A stretch of 64,000 nt of DNA, taken from contig CANJTS010000004.1 in the NCBI GenBank assembly GCA_947477655.1, positions 1 through 64,000 of the forward strand, in the 5' to 3' direction. Made by a program: the position numbers and the translations under genes. The first letter of the stretch is position 1. Every line of letters starts with the position of its first letter. Under the pieces are notes generated by a model that worked only from the letters and a program-made list of their open reading frames with translations, did no database searches and had not been told where the DNA came from. The DNA comes from CAILUG01 sp903844415 (lineage in GTDB: Bacteria; Pseudomonadota; Gammaproteobacteria; Pseudomonadales; Pseudohongiellaceae). This document shows positions 56,119 to 64,000 of this stretch, piece by piece.

Positions 56119-56134
56119 CAATCTAATTAGATTG
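56119..56134. promoter_or_regulatory. perfect 16-bp palindrome before the AT-rich orphan pair
   Basis: CAATCTAATTAGATTG is its own reverse complement and lies 37 bp before the ATG at 56172. It is a good candidate operator for a dimeric regulator. Which regulator binds is unknown. Confidence 0.55.
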
Positions 56135-56171
56135 GTGAGTTGGGCACCACTTATAAGTTAAGGAATACCAA

Positions 56172-56609
56172 ATGAATGCAAAGAAACTATGGTTTGTACT
56201 GCTCACTCAACTTTTAGTGGCAACTGTATTGGCTGGCTCAGAAGATCCAGACCTGTTTGATTTGGAAGATCCATACCTGTTTGATTTGATGGATGTGCCC
56301 AACTACAAGGCTTCGTGGGACAAAATGATAAGCTCTGATAATCGGGTGGATAGTTGGTTGCAAACATTTTCCCAAACCCTTGATGGTGTTGCTTCCCCAA
56401 ACAAATCGATCAAACTCAGCGATGGCGCCTCCTATACTTTCGGGTCTGTGTGTAAGCCACATGAATGCGGTTCAAACTTTCTAAATGTGTTGTTCGCTCC
56501 TGATGGCAGTAATGCTTGGGGATATTACTTATCGGAGGAGGAAGTATTTTTTCTTGGAAATCCCACCCCTGAAATAACAGCAATCCTTGAAGAGGATCCT
56601 GCACCTTAA
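56172..56609 (+). CDS. unrecognised exported acidic protein with an octapeptide repeat
   Basis: 145 residues with a signal peptide (cleavage near LAGSE, residue 22). Directly after it the octapeptide EDPDLFDL/EDPYLFDL occurs twice in tandem (DNA 56241-56288, 24-bp unit), followed by MDVPNY. The rest is acidic with two cysteines in SVCKPHECGS, possibly a disulphide. I recognise no family. Codon use and base composition are clearly more AT-rich than the flanking receptor. The following gene is 84 bp away in the same direction. Confidence 0.7.
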   Translation: MNAKKLWFVLLTQLLVATVLAGSEDPDLFDLEDPYLFDLMDVPNYKASWDKMISSDNRVDSWLQTFSQTLDGVASPNKSIKLSDGASYTFGSVCKPHECGSNFLNVLFAPDGSNAWGYYLSEEEVFFLGNPTPEITAILEEDPAP

Positions 56610-56693
56610 AAAGACTTGTAATTTATGTGAACGGTTAGACTACCATCTAATTTGGTGTCCAGATTTGTTGAATCACTACAGGCGAAAGCATAC

Positions 56694-57521
56694 ATGATGT
56701 TAACTAAATCAGTTCCAGAATTACTGCTTGCACTATTTTTAATCGTAATATTTTCAGGATCCAGTGTTAAAGCCCAGCCTTTGCTCCCCAGTTGCGGAAA
56801 TATCAAGCTACTTGAAAGTTCAGTTATTGATGGCCGTCTATTTTCACCAGGCATTTACCAATTAAACACCTTTGGGGTTGCTTGTGAAGAAGTAGTTGGA
56901 TTAGACGGAATATTGGGGGTAATACTAAGTTTAGGTGCACAGGCTAAATTGCCAACTCCTTGGACATCGCTGGTTGATGCTGTGGGGGCCCCCAAATTCT
57001 CAGCAGGTGCTGGTCTTGGATTTAGACTGCAGAAAATAGCAGAACTCACGTCGATCAAGCATGTTCAAGAGCAACTGCTGACGGGGATTACCACCAGCCA
57101 AAAAACTACCAGTAGTGCAGTTTTTTCCTTAGGTGCTTCTGCCAATCTGGGGTTAACGCAGAGTCAATTTTTCAACAACTCAGACGCTATAAATATAAAT
57201 GCTACGGTAATTCCACAGGCGACAGATAGAGGTTTGCCGGCAAATATCTATGTCGTAGCACAAACAATTGAAGGCGGGATTCCAACCTTTAGAAGCCTCG
57301 GACGGCTTGGAAATTGGACATTTTGGCAAGGCTCGATAGACCGCTTGGTTCCTGCGTTCACGGTATCTTCGTTAGCAGGGGAGTTAAAAATTCCGATTTA
57401 TTCAGGGGCTTTGGCTGCTGGTATTAAGGTCGCTGTTTATGTTGGGTATGCCACTATTTCTGAACAAAAGACCTTAGTGCACTACAACAGCATTCCTTTC
57501 ACGATTACGGTTACTCAATAG
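56694..57521 (+). CDS. unrecognised exported protein
   Basis: About 275 residues from the ATG at 56694 (a second ATG follows at once; a TTG at 56652 gives 289). The N-terminus is a clear signal peptide (LLLALFLIVIFSGSSVKA, then QPLLPSC). The body is hydrophobic-moderate and beta-rich with many Ala/Gly and two cysteines early on (PSCGN, GVACEE). It has no known motif that I can see. It shares the AT-rich composition of the preceding gene and may be co-transcribed with it. An adhesin- or pilus-like beta sandwich is only a guess. Confidence 0.65.
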   Translation: MMLTKSVPELLLALFLIVIFSGSSVKAQPLLPSCGNIKLLESSVIDGRLFSPGIYQLNTFGVACEEVVGLDGILGVILSLGAQAKLPTPWTSLVDAVGAPKFSAGAGLGFRLQKIAELTSIKHVQEQLLTGITTSQKTTSSAVFSLGASANLGLTQSQFFNNSDAININATVIPQATDRGLPANIYVVAQTIEGGIPTFRSLGRLGNWTFWQGSIDRLVPAFTVSSLAGELKIPIYSGALAAGIKVAVYVGYATISEQKTLVHYNSIPFTITVTQ

Positions 57522-57596
57522 CCCGAGCTTTCTGGACACAACTCCCCGCCTAGCAAGTTTTGCGTCCAGTGCTTTTGAATGCCGATAGAGAAATTA

Positions 57597-58487
57597 TTAT
57601 TCACCCTTCAACTGTGCATATACAGCCGGCAACAGTCGTTCAGGTGAGCCCCAGATAGCATCGAAGGATGTGGTAGGTTTTGCTGCTACAACTTCCTCAA
57701 GCGATTTTCCATCTTTCACAAGCTGTTCAATATTACTGTAAACTTGCGCCAGCATTTCCTTATAAGCAAAAACTTCTGCGCGACCAACCACAGGGCCATT
57801 GCCAGGGATAAACTTCGCATCAGCGTTGGCTTCGGCGAGCACAAGATCAATCGCATCAATAAAACCCTGTAATGTGCCACCTGCAATCACCGGATAACGG
57901 CTCGCACTGTAGAGGTCACCCAGCTGATACACGTTGGAGTTCACAAAATAAACCATGCTGTTGTCGGCGGTATGTGCTGCTGGCATGTGGACGATATGAA
58001 TGGTTTCAGCATTGAAATTCAGTGTTATGCCGCCTCCGTTAGCGAACGTCAGCACTGGCCATGTTGCAATAGGTTCGGGCGGTCCGCCGCGCTGGCCGGC
58101 TGAAAGAATGGTGCGTACATCTTCGTGAGCAATGATCGTCGCGCCTTGATTTGCATAGCTGAGGTTGCCGCCAGTGTGGTCAGGATGTACGTGGGTGTTG
58201 ATGAGGAAACGCACTGGCTTTGATGACAGTCCTTTCAAGACTGCAAGCTCTGCATCTGCCGAAGCAACATCCAGTTTGGCATCCACTACGAGCACACCTT
58301 CATCACCAATCAACGCAACACTGTTGGCACCACCGCCACCGGTCACAAGGTAAAGGCCGTCGACAATCGCATTGGCCGCAACAGGTGGTGGCGGTTCTGC
58401 CGCTGCGCTAAACGTAAAAGGTGAGGCAGCAGCGAGCAGGGCTAGAACCCCGGTTGCTAACAAAGCCCGAAACAGGTTGAGGTTCAT
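57597..58487 (-). CDS. exported metallo-beta-lactamase-fold hydrolase
   Basis: 296 residues from the ATG at 58487 (GGAG eight bases upstream). A signal peptide ends near TFSAAAEP (residue 30). The MBL zinc motif HVHPDH (99-104) is complete, and further metal ligands are likely in HMPAAHTADN and GNGPVVG. The family includes quinoprotein-relay (SoxH-like) and other periplasmic hydrolases; the substrate is unknown. It lies 67 bp downstream of the molybdenum hydroxylase gene on the same strand, so probably the last gene of that unit. A longer frame to 58610 overlaps the hydroxylase and was rejected. Confidence 0.88.
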   Translation of the reverse strand: MNLNLFRALLATGVLALLAAASPFTFSAAAEPPPPVAANAIVDGLYLVTGGGGANSVALIGDEGVLVVDAKLDVASADAELAVLKGLSSKPVRFLINTHVHPDHTGGNLSYANQGATIIAHEDVRTILSAGQRGGPPEPIATWPVLTFANGGGITLNFNAETIHIVHMPAAHTADNSMVYFVNSNVYQLGDLYSASRYPVIAGGTLQGFIDAIDLVLAEANADAKFIPGNGPVVGRAEVFAYKEMLAQVYSNIEQLVKDGKSLEEVVAAKPTTSFDAIWGSPERLLPAVYAQLKGE

Positions 58488-58554
58488 TAGGTAATCTCCA
58501 GACCAAAGGGCTGCCCCGGCATAATTGCCGGGGCAGGAAAAAGGTAAAAAAATA

Positions 58555-60675
58555 TCAGGTGGCCAGTGCGAGGCTGATCGGCAACTTGCGGATGCGGTTA
58601 CCGGTAGCACTGAAAATTGCGTTGGTTACTGCTGGTGCAATTGCGGGAGTGGCAATTTCGCCGATACCGGTAGGCACTTCGTTACTTGCCACCATATGCA
58701 CTTCGACGACTGGCATTTCTTTCATGCGCAGCGGTTCGTATTGATGGAAATTGGTCTGCTGGACACGACCATTTTCAAAGGTAATGCTGCCACGCAGTGC
58801 TGCGCTCAGACCATATACAATGGCACTTTGCGCTTGCTGGATTACGCCTGCAGGATTCACCACAGTGCCGCAATCGATCGCACAGATCACGCGGTGAACG
58901 CGTACTTCGCCCTGTTCCAACGAGATTTCCGCTACTTGGGCGTTGTAACTACCGAAACAATTCACCACCGCGATGCCGCGAAATCTTCCGACCGGCAGCG
59001 GAGTGTCCCAGCCAGCTTTTTCTGCGGCCAGATTGAGTACACCGAGCATGCGCGGCTGATTGGCAAGTAATTCTCTGCGTAAGGCGACGGGATCCTTGTT
59101 GGCCTGACCCGCAAGCTCATCGATAAAACTCTCGGTAAAGAAGGTGTTTTGCGAATGGCCTACTGAACGCCAGTAGTTAGTCGCGACCTTTATGCCGGGC
59201 TCCTGATATTCAAAATGCTTATGCGCAAATTCGTAAGGTATTTCAGCAAGACCAGCAACCGCTTCGCGATCGATACCATCACGCAAACCTGCAAACGAGG
59301 AACACGATACGCGACCAGTCCACGAAACTGGCATGCCGTTAGCATCGATGCCAGCCTTGAAATGCACCACAGATGCCGGACGATAACGGTCATATAACAT
59401 ATCGTCTTCGCGGCTCCAGACTAATTTCACCGGAGTGCCAAGCATTTTTTTGGCCACCTCAATTGATTCTTCAACTACAGGCCCACCGCCGCGCGAGCCA
59501 AAGCCACCGCCAGAATACAGCGTATTAATTTTGACCTGAGCAGGCTGCAGACCGCTAGTTTGGACTGCGGTCAGATGCGCAACACCAGGCATCTGCGTAC
59601 CGGTCCAGATTTCGCAGGAATCAGCGGTCACCAGCGCAACCGAGTTCTGCGGCTCCATCGGCGCATGTGCGAGGTAAGGCACTTCATAGGTGGCTTCAAA
59701 AGTTTTTGCAGTGTTGCTTGCGACTGTGTTCGCATCACCTTCATCAAGTGCAACGACACCCGGTTGTGCAACGAGTTCGGCAAGACGTTGGCTGATGCCC
59801 ACTGAAGAAAGCGTGGCATTTTCGCCAGCATCCCATTGCATCTCGAGCACACGCCGCCCAGAAATAGCCGCCCAGGTATTGTCGGCAACAACAACAACAC
59901 CCTGCGGTATTTCGAATACATCCCGTACACCGGGCACTGCTTTGCTTGCGGTTGCGTCAAAAGAAAGCAGAGTGCCGCCGGGCACTGGTGTACGCGCAAC
60001 AACTGCATACACCATACCGGGCAAATTCATGTCGATGCCGTAAGTGGCGGTTCCGTTAATCTTTGCTGGTGCATCGCGGCGCAGCATTGGCTTGCCAAGT
60101 AGGCGGTATTGGCTTGGGTCTTTCAAAACGATATCACTTGGCACTTCAAGTAAGGCAGCGGCTTCGGCCAGACTGCCGTAACTCAACGAGTTATTGGTTT
60201 CGGTATCAATCACCATGCTACTTTCAGCACGGCAACGCACTGGGTCAATTCCCCACTGCGTGGCGGCGGCCTGGATCAGCATCATGCGTGCCGCAGCACC
60301 AGTACGACGCATAGGATCGTAGGAGGTGCGAATACCTGAACTACCGACTGAACCCTGCATCGCGCCATAGGCGGCGTCGATCGGCGCAAATTCGGTACGA
60401 ACCTTGCTCCAGTCGCATTCGAGTTCTTCGGCCAGAAGCATAGCAACAGAAGTCTCGGTGCCCTGACCTACCTCAGGCTTGTGGATAATCAGCGTAACAA
60501 CATCATCTGTTCCAATATGAATAAAGGCATCCGGCCTAAGTGGCGCAGGGGGGCGGGGGGGCTGCGCGAGCAGATCGGGCAGCCACGCAGTGCCAAGCAT
60601 AAAACCGCCAGCAGTTATTGTGCTGGCTTTGAGAAACCGGCGACGATCAATTTTGAAAGGCAGTACTGTGTTCAC
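58555..60675 (-). CDS. molybdenum hydroxylase large subunit (isoquinoline 1-oxidoreductase beta-like)
   Basis: 706-residue molybdopterin-binding subunit of the xanthine-dehydrogenase family. A twin-arginine signal (RRRFLK at 11-16, then a hydrophobic stretch) predicts periplasmic export. The Mo-cofactor binding EVGQGTETSVAML (65-77), GGFGSRGGG and the active-site glutamate E673 in GIGEIATP are present. It starts with GTG overlapping the TGA of the 2Fe-2S gene (GTGA), so the two are translationally coupled. No FAD subunit is encoded, as in IorAB-type two-subunit enzymes. The substrate is unknown: N-heteroaromatic or aldehyde. Confidence 0.93.
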   Translation of the reverse strand: MNTVLPFKIDRRRFLKASTITAGGFMLGTAWLPDLLAQPPRPPAPLRPDAFIHIGTDDVVTLIIHKPEVGQGTETSVAMLLAEELECDWSKVRTEFAPIDAAYGAMQGSVGSSGIRTSYDPMRRTGAAARMMLIQAAATQWGIDPVRCRAESSMVIDTETNNSLSYGSLAEAAALLEVPSDIVLKDPSQYRLLGKPMLRRDAPAKINGTATYGIDMNLPGMVYAVVARTPVPGGTLLSFDATASKAVPGVRDVFEIPQGVVVVADNTWAAISGRRVLEMQWDAGENATLSSVGISQRLAELVAQPGVVALDEGDANTVASNTAKTFEATYEVPYLAHAPMEPQNSVALVTADSCEIWTGTQMPGVAHLTAVQTSGLQPAQVKINTLYSGGGFGSRGGGPVVEESIEVAKKMLGTPVKLVWSREDDMLYDRYRPASVVHFKAGIDANGMPVSWTGRVSCSSFAGLRDGIDREAVAGLAEIPYEFAHKHFEYQEPGIKVATNYWRSVGHSQNTFFTESFIDELAGQANKDPVALRRELLANQPRMLGVLNLAAEKAGWDTPLPVGRFRGIAVVNCFGSYNAQVAEISLEQGEVRVHRVICAIDCGTVVNPAGVIQQAQSAIVYGLSAALRGSITFENGRVQQTNFHQYEPLRMKEMPVVEVHMVASNEVPTGIGEIATPAIAPAVTNAIFSATGNRIRKLPISLALAT

Positions 60676-61160
60676 GCAACACCTCCATCTTTTTCATTTG
60701 TAGCAACATAATCAGCAGCGCGATGGATTGCCTCGCGTATGGCTTGGTAAGTGCCGCAGCGACAGATGTTGCCGTTCATGGCAGAATCGATGTCGGCATC
60801 AGTTGGCTGGGATTTTTGTGCGAGTAATGCAGTCGCGGACATGATCTGCCCCGACTGACAGTAGCCACACTGTGGCACATCACTTTCGAGCCAGGCGCGC
60901 TGGACTGACTGCGCGATCGGTGATGATAAACCTTCAATAGTGGTGATTTTCTTGCCTTCAATGCCCGCGATGGGAATCACACAGGAACGCACCGGTGCAC
61001 CATCCATATGAACTGTGCAGGCGCCGCACTGCGCGATGCCGCAACCGTATTTGGTGCCGGTCAGCGCAAGTGTGTCGCGCAACAACCACAGCAGTGGCAT
61101 GTCTGGGACGGCGTCCACGGTTTGGGTCTGGCCGTTGAGAGTAAAGCTGATGACTGCCAT
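60672..61160 (-). CDS. (2Fe-2S)-binding subunit of the molybdenum hydroxylase
   Basis: 162 residues carrying two [2Fe-2S] clusters that pass electrons from the Mo site. The plant-ferredoxin-type cluster uses C40, C45, C48 and C60 (CGIAQCGAC...SC); the second uses C98, C101, C133 and C135 (CGYC...CRC). All eight cysteines are present. It has no signal of its own, so it would be co-exported with the Tat-bearing large subunit. AGGA lies at good spacing from the ATG. Upstream is the ankyrin gene, 61 bp away. Confidence 0.94.
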   Translation of the reverse strand: MAVISFTLNGQTQTVDAVPDMPLLWLLRDTLALTGTKYGCGIAQCGACTVHMDGAPVRSCVIPIAGIEGKKITTIEGLSSPIAQSVQRAWLESDVPQCGYCQSGQIMSATALLAQKSQPTDADIDSAMNGNICRCGTYQAIREAIHRAADYVATNEKDGGVA

Positions 61161-61221
61161 ATAAATTTCCTTAGTGAAAATACTATTGTTAATGTTCTGA
61201 ACTTTAGCGCTGCGAAACTAT

Positions 61222-62943
61222 TTACTCGACAGCAAGTTGATAACTTTTAATCAACGCAATCGTATCCGGCTTGGGTACCAGTGGCCGCGACGGCAGATAT
61301 TCGCCCTCAGCCCAGCGCACCGGTGTGCGGCCCTCCTTGTCGGGGCGATCTAGCTCGGCACCGTTTTCTGCAAGATACTCGATGATAGTGTTGGCGCCTC
61401 GGTTGGCAGCACCATGCATAGCCTGCAAACCAACGGTATTGACTGCGTTGATATCGTTACCTTGGGCATGCGCTAGTTTGACGGCTTCAAGTAATGCTGC
61501 TTCGCCTTCATCATAAGTTTCACCAATCCCAAAGTTGACGCCAGCTGCGACCATCAATGCAGTGGAGCCGCCATAGGTTGTTATATTGGCATCGGCACCA
61601 TGCTCAAGCAGGAGTTTCATGACCGTGACATCACCGGCGCGTGCTGCGCGCAGGAAAGGTGTTTGTCCTGTCATGTCGACCCACTCCACAGAACCAATGC
61701 CTAAAATAAAATGGCGTGCTGGTGAATATTCTTTGGTCTGCACGTTCGGATTAGCGCCGGCATCCAGCAGTTGTTTGACGAGTGCCAGGCCAGCCTCACG
61801 ATCAACGTTATTAGTCGAAACATTAACTGAACGATAGAGTAGATTGCGCACATCGATAGCAGCCCACAACGGGGTCTGCCCATACCAGTCAACTGCATTA
61901 ACGTTAGCGCCCGCGGCAACCAAATATGCGGCTACTTGCAAATGTTCATCTATACCTGGCCTGACTGCGACGATACTTGTGTTGATGATGGCATTGAGCA
62001 ATGGCGTTATACCATTGGCATCGGCGACTTCCAGATTAGCACCCGCTGCTATGAGAATTTTGGTGAGCTCCAGATCGCCTAGGCGCGTTGCATACAGCAG
62101 CGGCGTTTTCGCACCCGCAACAGGCTGGCGCACACCTCTATCGGGCCAGCCGCCACGCGTTAGGCCAGTGCCATGAGTCAAAGCACCCGGAATTTCACTC
62201 GGCATCACAAACACTGCGTCTTTGCCAGGCATGGTTTCAGTCACCCTTGCCTGTTTGTTGATATCCGCACCCGCGGCAAGTAACAACTGCACCGCAGCTG
62301 CATGGCCCGAACGTACAGCCACCATCAGTGCAGTTTGGCCATAAACCTCATCCTCGCTGTTCACCTCTGCACCGTGCTTGAGTAACAAAGCAAGACTTGC
62401 AGTATCGTTAAGAGCAGCTGCCAAAAAGAGTGGCGGTTCGCCAGCCAGATCGGGCGCTTGAGGATTTGCACCAGCTTCCAGCAACCACTGCACAAGTTCA
62501 CCGTGGCCATTTTCAATGGCGAGTTGCAGCGGCCTGACACCATAAATGTTGGCGAGATTTACATCCGCACCTTCAGCAACAAGACGCTCCGCTGTTTGCT
62601 GATCACCATAACGAATGACCCAGTGTAGCGCAGGAGTACCGTAACGCCCCAGCGCATTAACGTCGAGTTTTTGTGACGAGTTCTCGGCGTTCAGCAATTC
62701 CTGCACCTTTAGCATGTCGCGATCCATCGCAGCATCGGCGAGTGCAGAAAACCGCACGTCTTGGGCTGACGGTACATTTGGAATTTGGATCACTTCGGCT
62801 GCCTGTGCCAGCATTGGCACCATCAGTGGCACCATCAGTGACAATACTGCGACCAGCATGGCAGCAGCTAAGAGTGATAGTTTGAAACATATTGATTTAA
62901 CAATTTTTTTCATAGCTGAGCTGACGCCAAGAAAGATGCTCAT
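61222..62943 (-). CDS. exported ankyrin-repeat protein
   Basis: 573 residues with an N-terminal signal or anchor (LSLLAAAMLVAVLSL region, then QAAEVIQ near residue 50). About ten ankyrin repeats follow, for example GTPALHWVIRYGDQQTAERL, GVRPLQLAIENGHGELVQWL, GQTALMVAVRSGHAAAVQLL, GITPLLNAI and GRTPVRWAEG. The ATG overlaps the TGA of the DUF1552 gene (ATGA), showing coupling. Ankyrin proteins next to DUF1552/DUF1592 genes recur in gammaproteobacteria; the function is not known. An internal ATG at 62913 is a possible alternative start. Confidence 0.9.
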   Translation of the reverse strand: MSIFLGVSSAMKKIVKSICFKLSLLAAAMLVAVLSLMVPLMVPMLAQAAEVIQIPNVPSAQDVRFSALADAAMDRDMLKVQELLNAENSSQKLDVNALGRYGTPALHWVIRYGDQQTAERLVAEGADVNLANIYGVRPLQLAIENGHGELVQWLLEAGANPQAPDLAGEPPLFLAAALNDTASLALLLKHGAEVNSEDEVYGQTALMVAVRSGHAAAVQLLLAAGADINKQARVTETMPGKDAVFVMPSEIPGALTHGTGLTRGGWPDRGVRQPVAGAKTPLLYATRLGDLELTKILIAAGANLEVADANGITPLLNAIINTSIVAVRPGIDEHLQVAAYLVAAGANVNAVDWYGQTPLWAAIDVRNLLYRSVNVSTNNVDREAGLALVKQLLDAGANPNVQTKEYSPARHFILGIGSVEWVDMTGQTPFLRAARAGDVTVMKLLLEHGADANITTYGGSTALMVAAGVNFGIGETYDEGEAALLEAVKLAHAQGNDINAVNTVGLQAMHGAANRGANTIIEYLAENGAELDRPDKEGRTPVRWAEGEYLPSRPLVPKPDTIALIKSYQLAVE

Positions 62944-64000
62944 AGAGTCACCATACCGGTGCTATCGGCGAAAGATTCGGCAGGCACATCTAATTTATCT
63001 AGTACAGCAAGCAACAGATTTGCTAACGGTGTCCCCTGTGCGGTTTTGATGTGCTGGCCACCCCTTAATTTACCGGAGGCTCCACCGGCAAGCAGGATGG
63101 GCAAGGGGTCATGGTCGTGATTGTTCGAATTACTCATGCCACTACCGTACATCACCAGCGAATGATCGAGCAGGTTGCCATCACCATCGGGAGTATTGCG
63201 CAGTTTTTCGAGAAAGTAAGCAAACAGTGCTTTCACATGATAGGTATTCATACGCGCATACAAAGCCATTTTTTCGGGCTGACCGGAATGATGAGAACAA
63301 GCATGGTGAGGTTCGGTAATACCACTATTGGGGAACAGTGGATTGCCGAGTTCGCGTGACAGCAGCATGGTAGATACTCGTGTCTGGTCTGTTTGCCAAG
63401 CCAGCGCAATAAGATCGAACATCAGTCTTGCATGACTTTCAAAATCGTCGGGAATGCCGACCGGTTTGGTAGGCATGACTACACCATCGGGCAAGGTGCC
63501 ACTCGTCAGGTCCATGCGCCGTTCAATCTCGCGCACATCTTCTAAGTAACGCTCCATGCGCTGCCGGTCATCGGCAGGCAACTGACGCTGCAGCCCAGCT
63601 ACCTGACCCGTGAGTGAGTCGAGCAGGCTGGTAGTTTGCAGGTGACGCGCAGCACGTTCTTCTGCATTACTGGCAACACCGAACAGACGTTCGAACACAA
63701 TACGCGGATTGCCTTCCATCGGCAGTGGTGTGGTTGGCGTTAGATAAGAAATGGACGCGCCAGAAACCAGCGACAGTTCGAGCGATGGTAGTGCGGTGTT
63801 CTGGCCGATGTGCTGCGCAACCAACTGGTCGAGTGAAGACACGCCCTGTCGTGGTGGCATACAGGTTAGCCAACACGCCGACGAACGGTTGTGATTATCA
63901 CCTGCGGAATTCGGGCCGACCCGAGCAGCGGGCAGATCTAGGTTGCTGATGATACTTAACTGGTCCTTATAGGGGGCAAGTGACTGCAGGATTGGCGACA
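62940..64000 (-). CDS. DUF1552-family protein, N-terminus beyond the window
   Basis: The frame is open from the right edge (reading SPILQSLAPYKDQLSIISNL) to a stop at 62940, about 353 residues. It matches DUF1552: GDNHNRSSACWLT, LPSLELSLV, RQLPADDRQRMERYLEDVREIERR split, HHACSHHSGQPEKM, the SGMSNSNNHDHDPLPILLAGG segment and NLLLAVLDKLDVPAE. An ATG at 63860 is internal, not the true start, because homology continues upstream. DUF1552 proteins are usually Tat-exported and paired with DUF1592 cytochrome-like proteins, which may lie just outside. Confidence 0.88.
   Translation of the reverse strand, partial: SPILQSLAPYKDQLSIISNLDLPAARVGPNSAGDNHNRSSACWLTCMPPRQGVSSLDQLVAQHIGQNTALPSLELSLVSGASISYLTPTTPLPMEGNPRIVFERLFGVASNAEERAARHLQTTSLLDSLTGQVAGLQRQLPADDRQRMERYLEDVREIERRMDLTSGTLPDGVVMPTKPVGIPDDFESHARLMFDLIALAWQTDQTRVSTMLLSRELGNPLFPNSGITEPHHACSHHSGQPEKMALYARMNTYHVKALFAYFLEKLRNTPDGDGNLLDHSLVMYGSGMSNSNNHDHDPLPILLAGGASGKLRGGQHIKTAQGTPLANLLLAVLDKLDVPAESFADSTGMVTL

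Overview
The window is one continuous stretch of a gammaproteobacterial chromosome. The evidence is gene order. Read right to left on the minus strand it runs grpE-dnaK-dnaJ-dapB-carA-carB-greA-rlmE-ftsH-folP-glmM-tpiA-secG-tRNA-Leu(GAG)-tRNA-fMet-rimP-nusA-infB-rbfA-truB-rpsO-pnp, with recN, fur, bamE, rnfH, ratA, smpB and ssrA to the right; this block is typical of Gammaproteobacteria. DUF6776, bactofilin and many TonB-dependent receptors suggest a free-living, probably marine heterotroph, but genus and order cannot be fixed from sequence alone. Base composition drifts from clearly AT-rich at the left end to clearly GC-rich at about 47-56 kb, with an AT-rich pocket at 56.2-57.5 kb.

Region 1 (1-9 kb): a minus-strand rRNA-type promoter plus boxA points out of the left edge, so an rRNA operon probably lies just outside. 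Then come tyrS, anmK, erpA, a bactofilin, a DUF6776 coiled-coil membrane protein, hemJ-hemL (haem synthesis) and an adenosine-kinase-like PfkB protein. Region 2 (9-37.4 kb): the information-processing and core-metabolism block, nearly all on the minus strand, covering RNA decay, ribosome maturation, initiation, antitermination, secretion, cell-wall precursors, folate, proteolysis, carbamoyl phosphate, lysine and chaperones. A 423-residue orphan membrane protein sits between truB and rpsO. A sigma-32 promoter precedes grpE, and a near-consensus sigma-70 promoter precedes tRNA-fMet, which is followed by two terminators before rimP.

Region 3 (37.6-43.4 kb): recN, fur, bamE, rnfH, ratA, smpB and the tmRNA gene. 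A second copy of the tmRNA 3' end lies 180 bp downstream, immediately followed by a katG pseudogene that has lost its haem domain: a scar of integration or deletion at a classic attachment site. Region 4 (43.8-47.3 kb): a light-stress cluster of a TIGR01777 epimerase, an iron-sulphur (6-4) photolyase, a frameshifted TIGR02450 Trp-rich gene and a short-chain dehydrogenase.

Region 5 (47.3-64 kb): accessory and envelope functions. A TonB siderophore receptor and a PepSY membrane protein form an iron-uptake pair. Divergently there is a secreted cupin and a DUF6152 protein, then a large TonB-dependent receptor. A 44-bp duplicated upstream element links the cupin unit and the large receptor. An AT-rich pair of unrecognised secreted proteins follows. 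On the minus strand, a translationally coupled set runs DUF1552 protein (cut by the right edge)-periplasmic ankyrin protein-2Fe-2S subunit-molybdenum hydroxylase-exported metallo-beta-lactamase-fold enzyme. This last set, with the nearby receptor and DUF6152/cupin proteins, is the best candidate here for an undescribed uptake and oxidation system.
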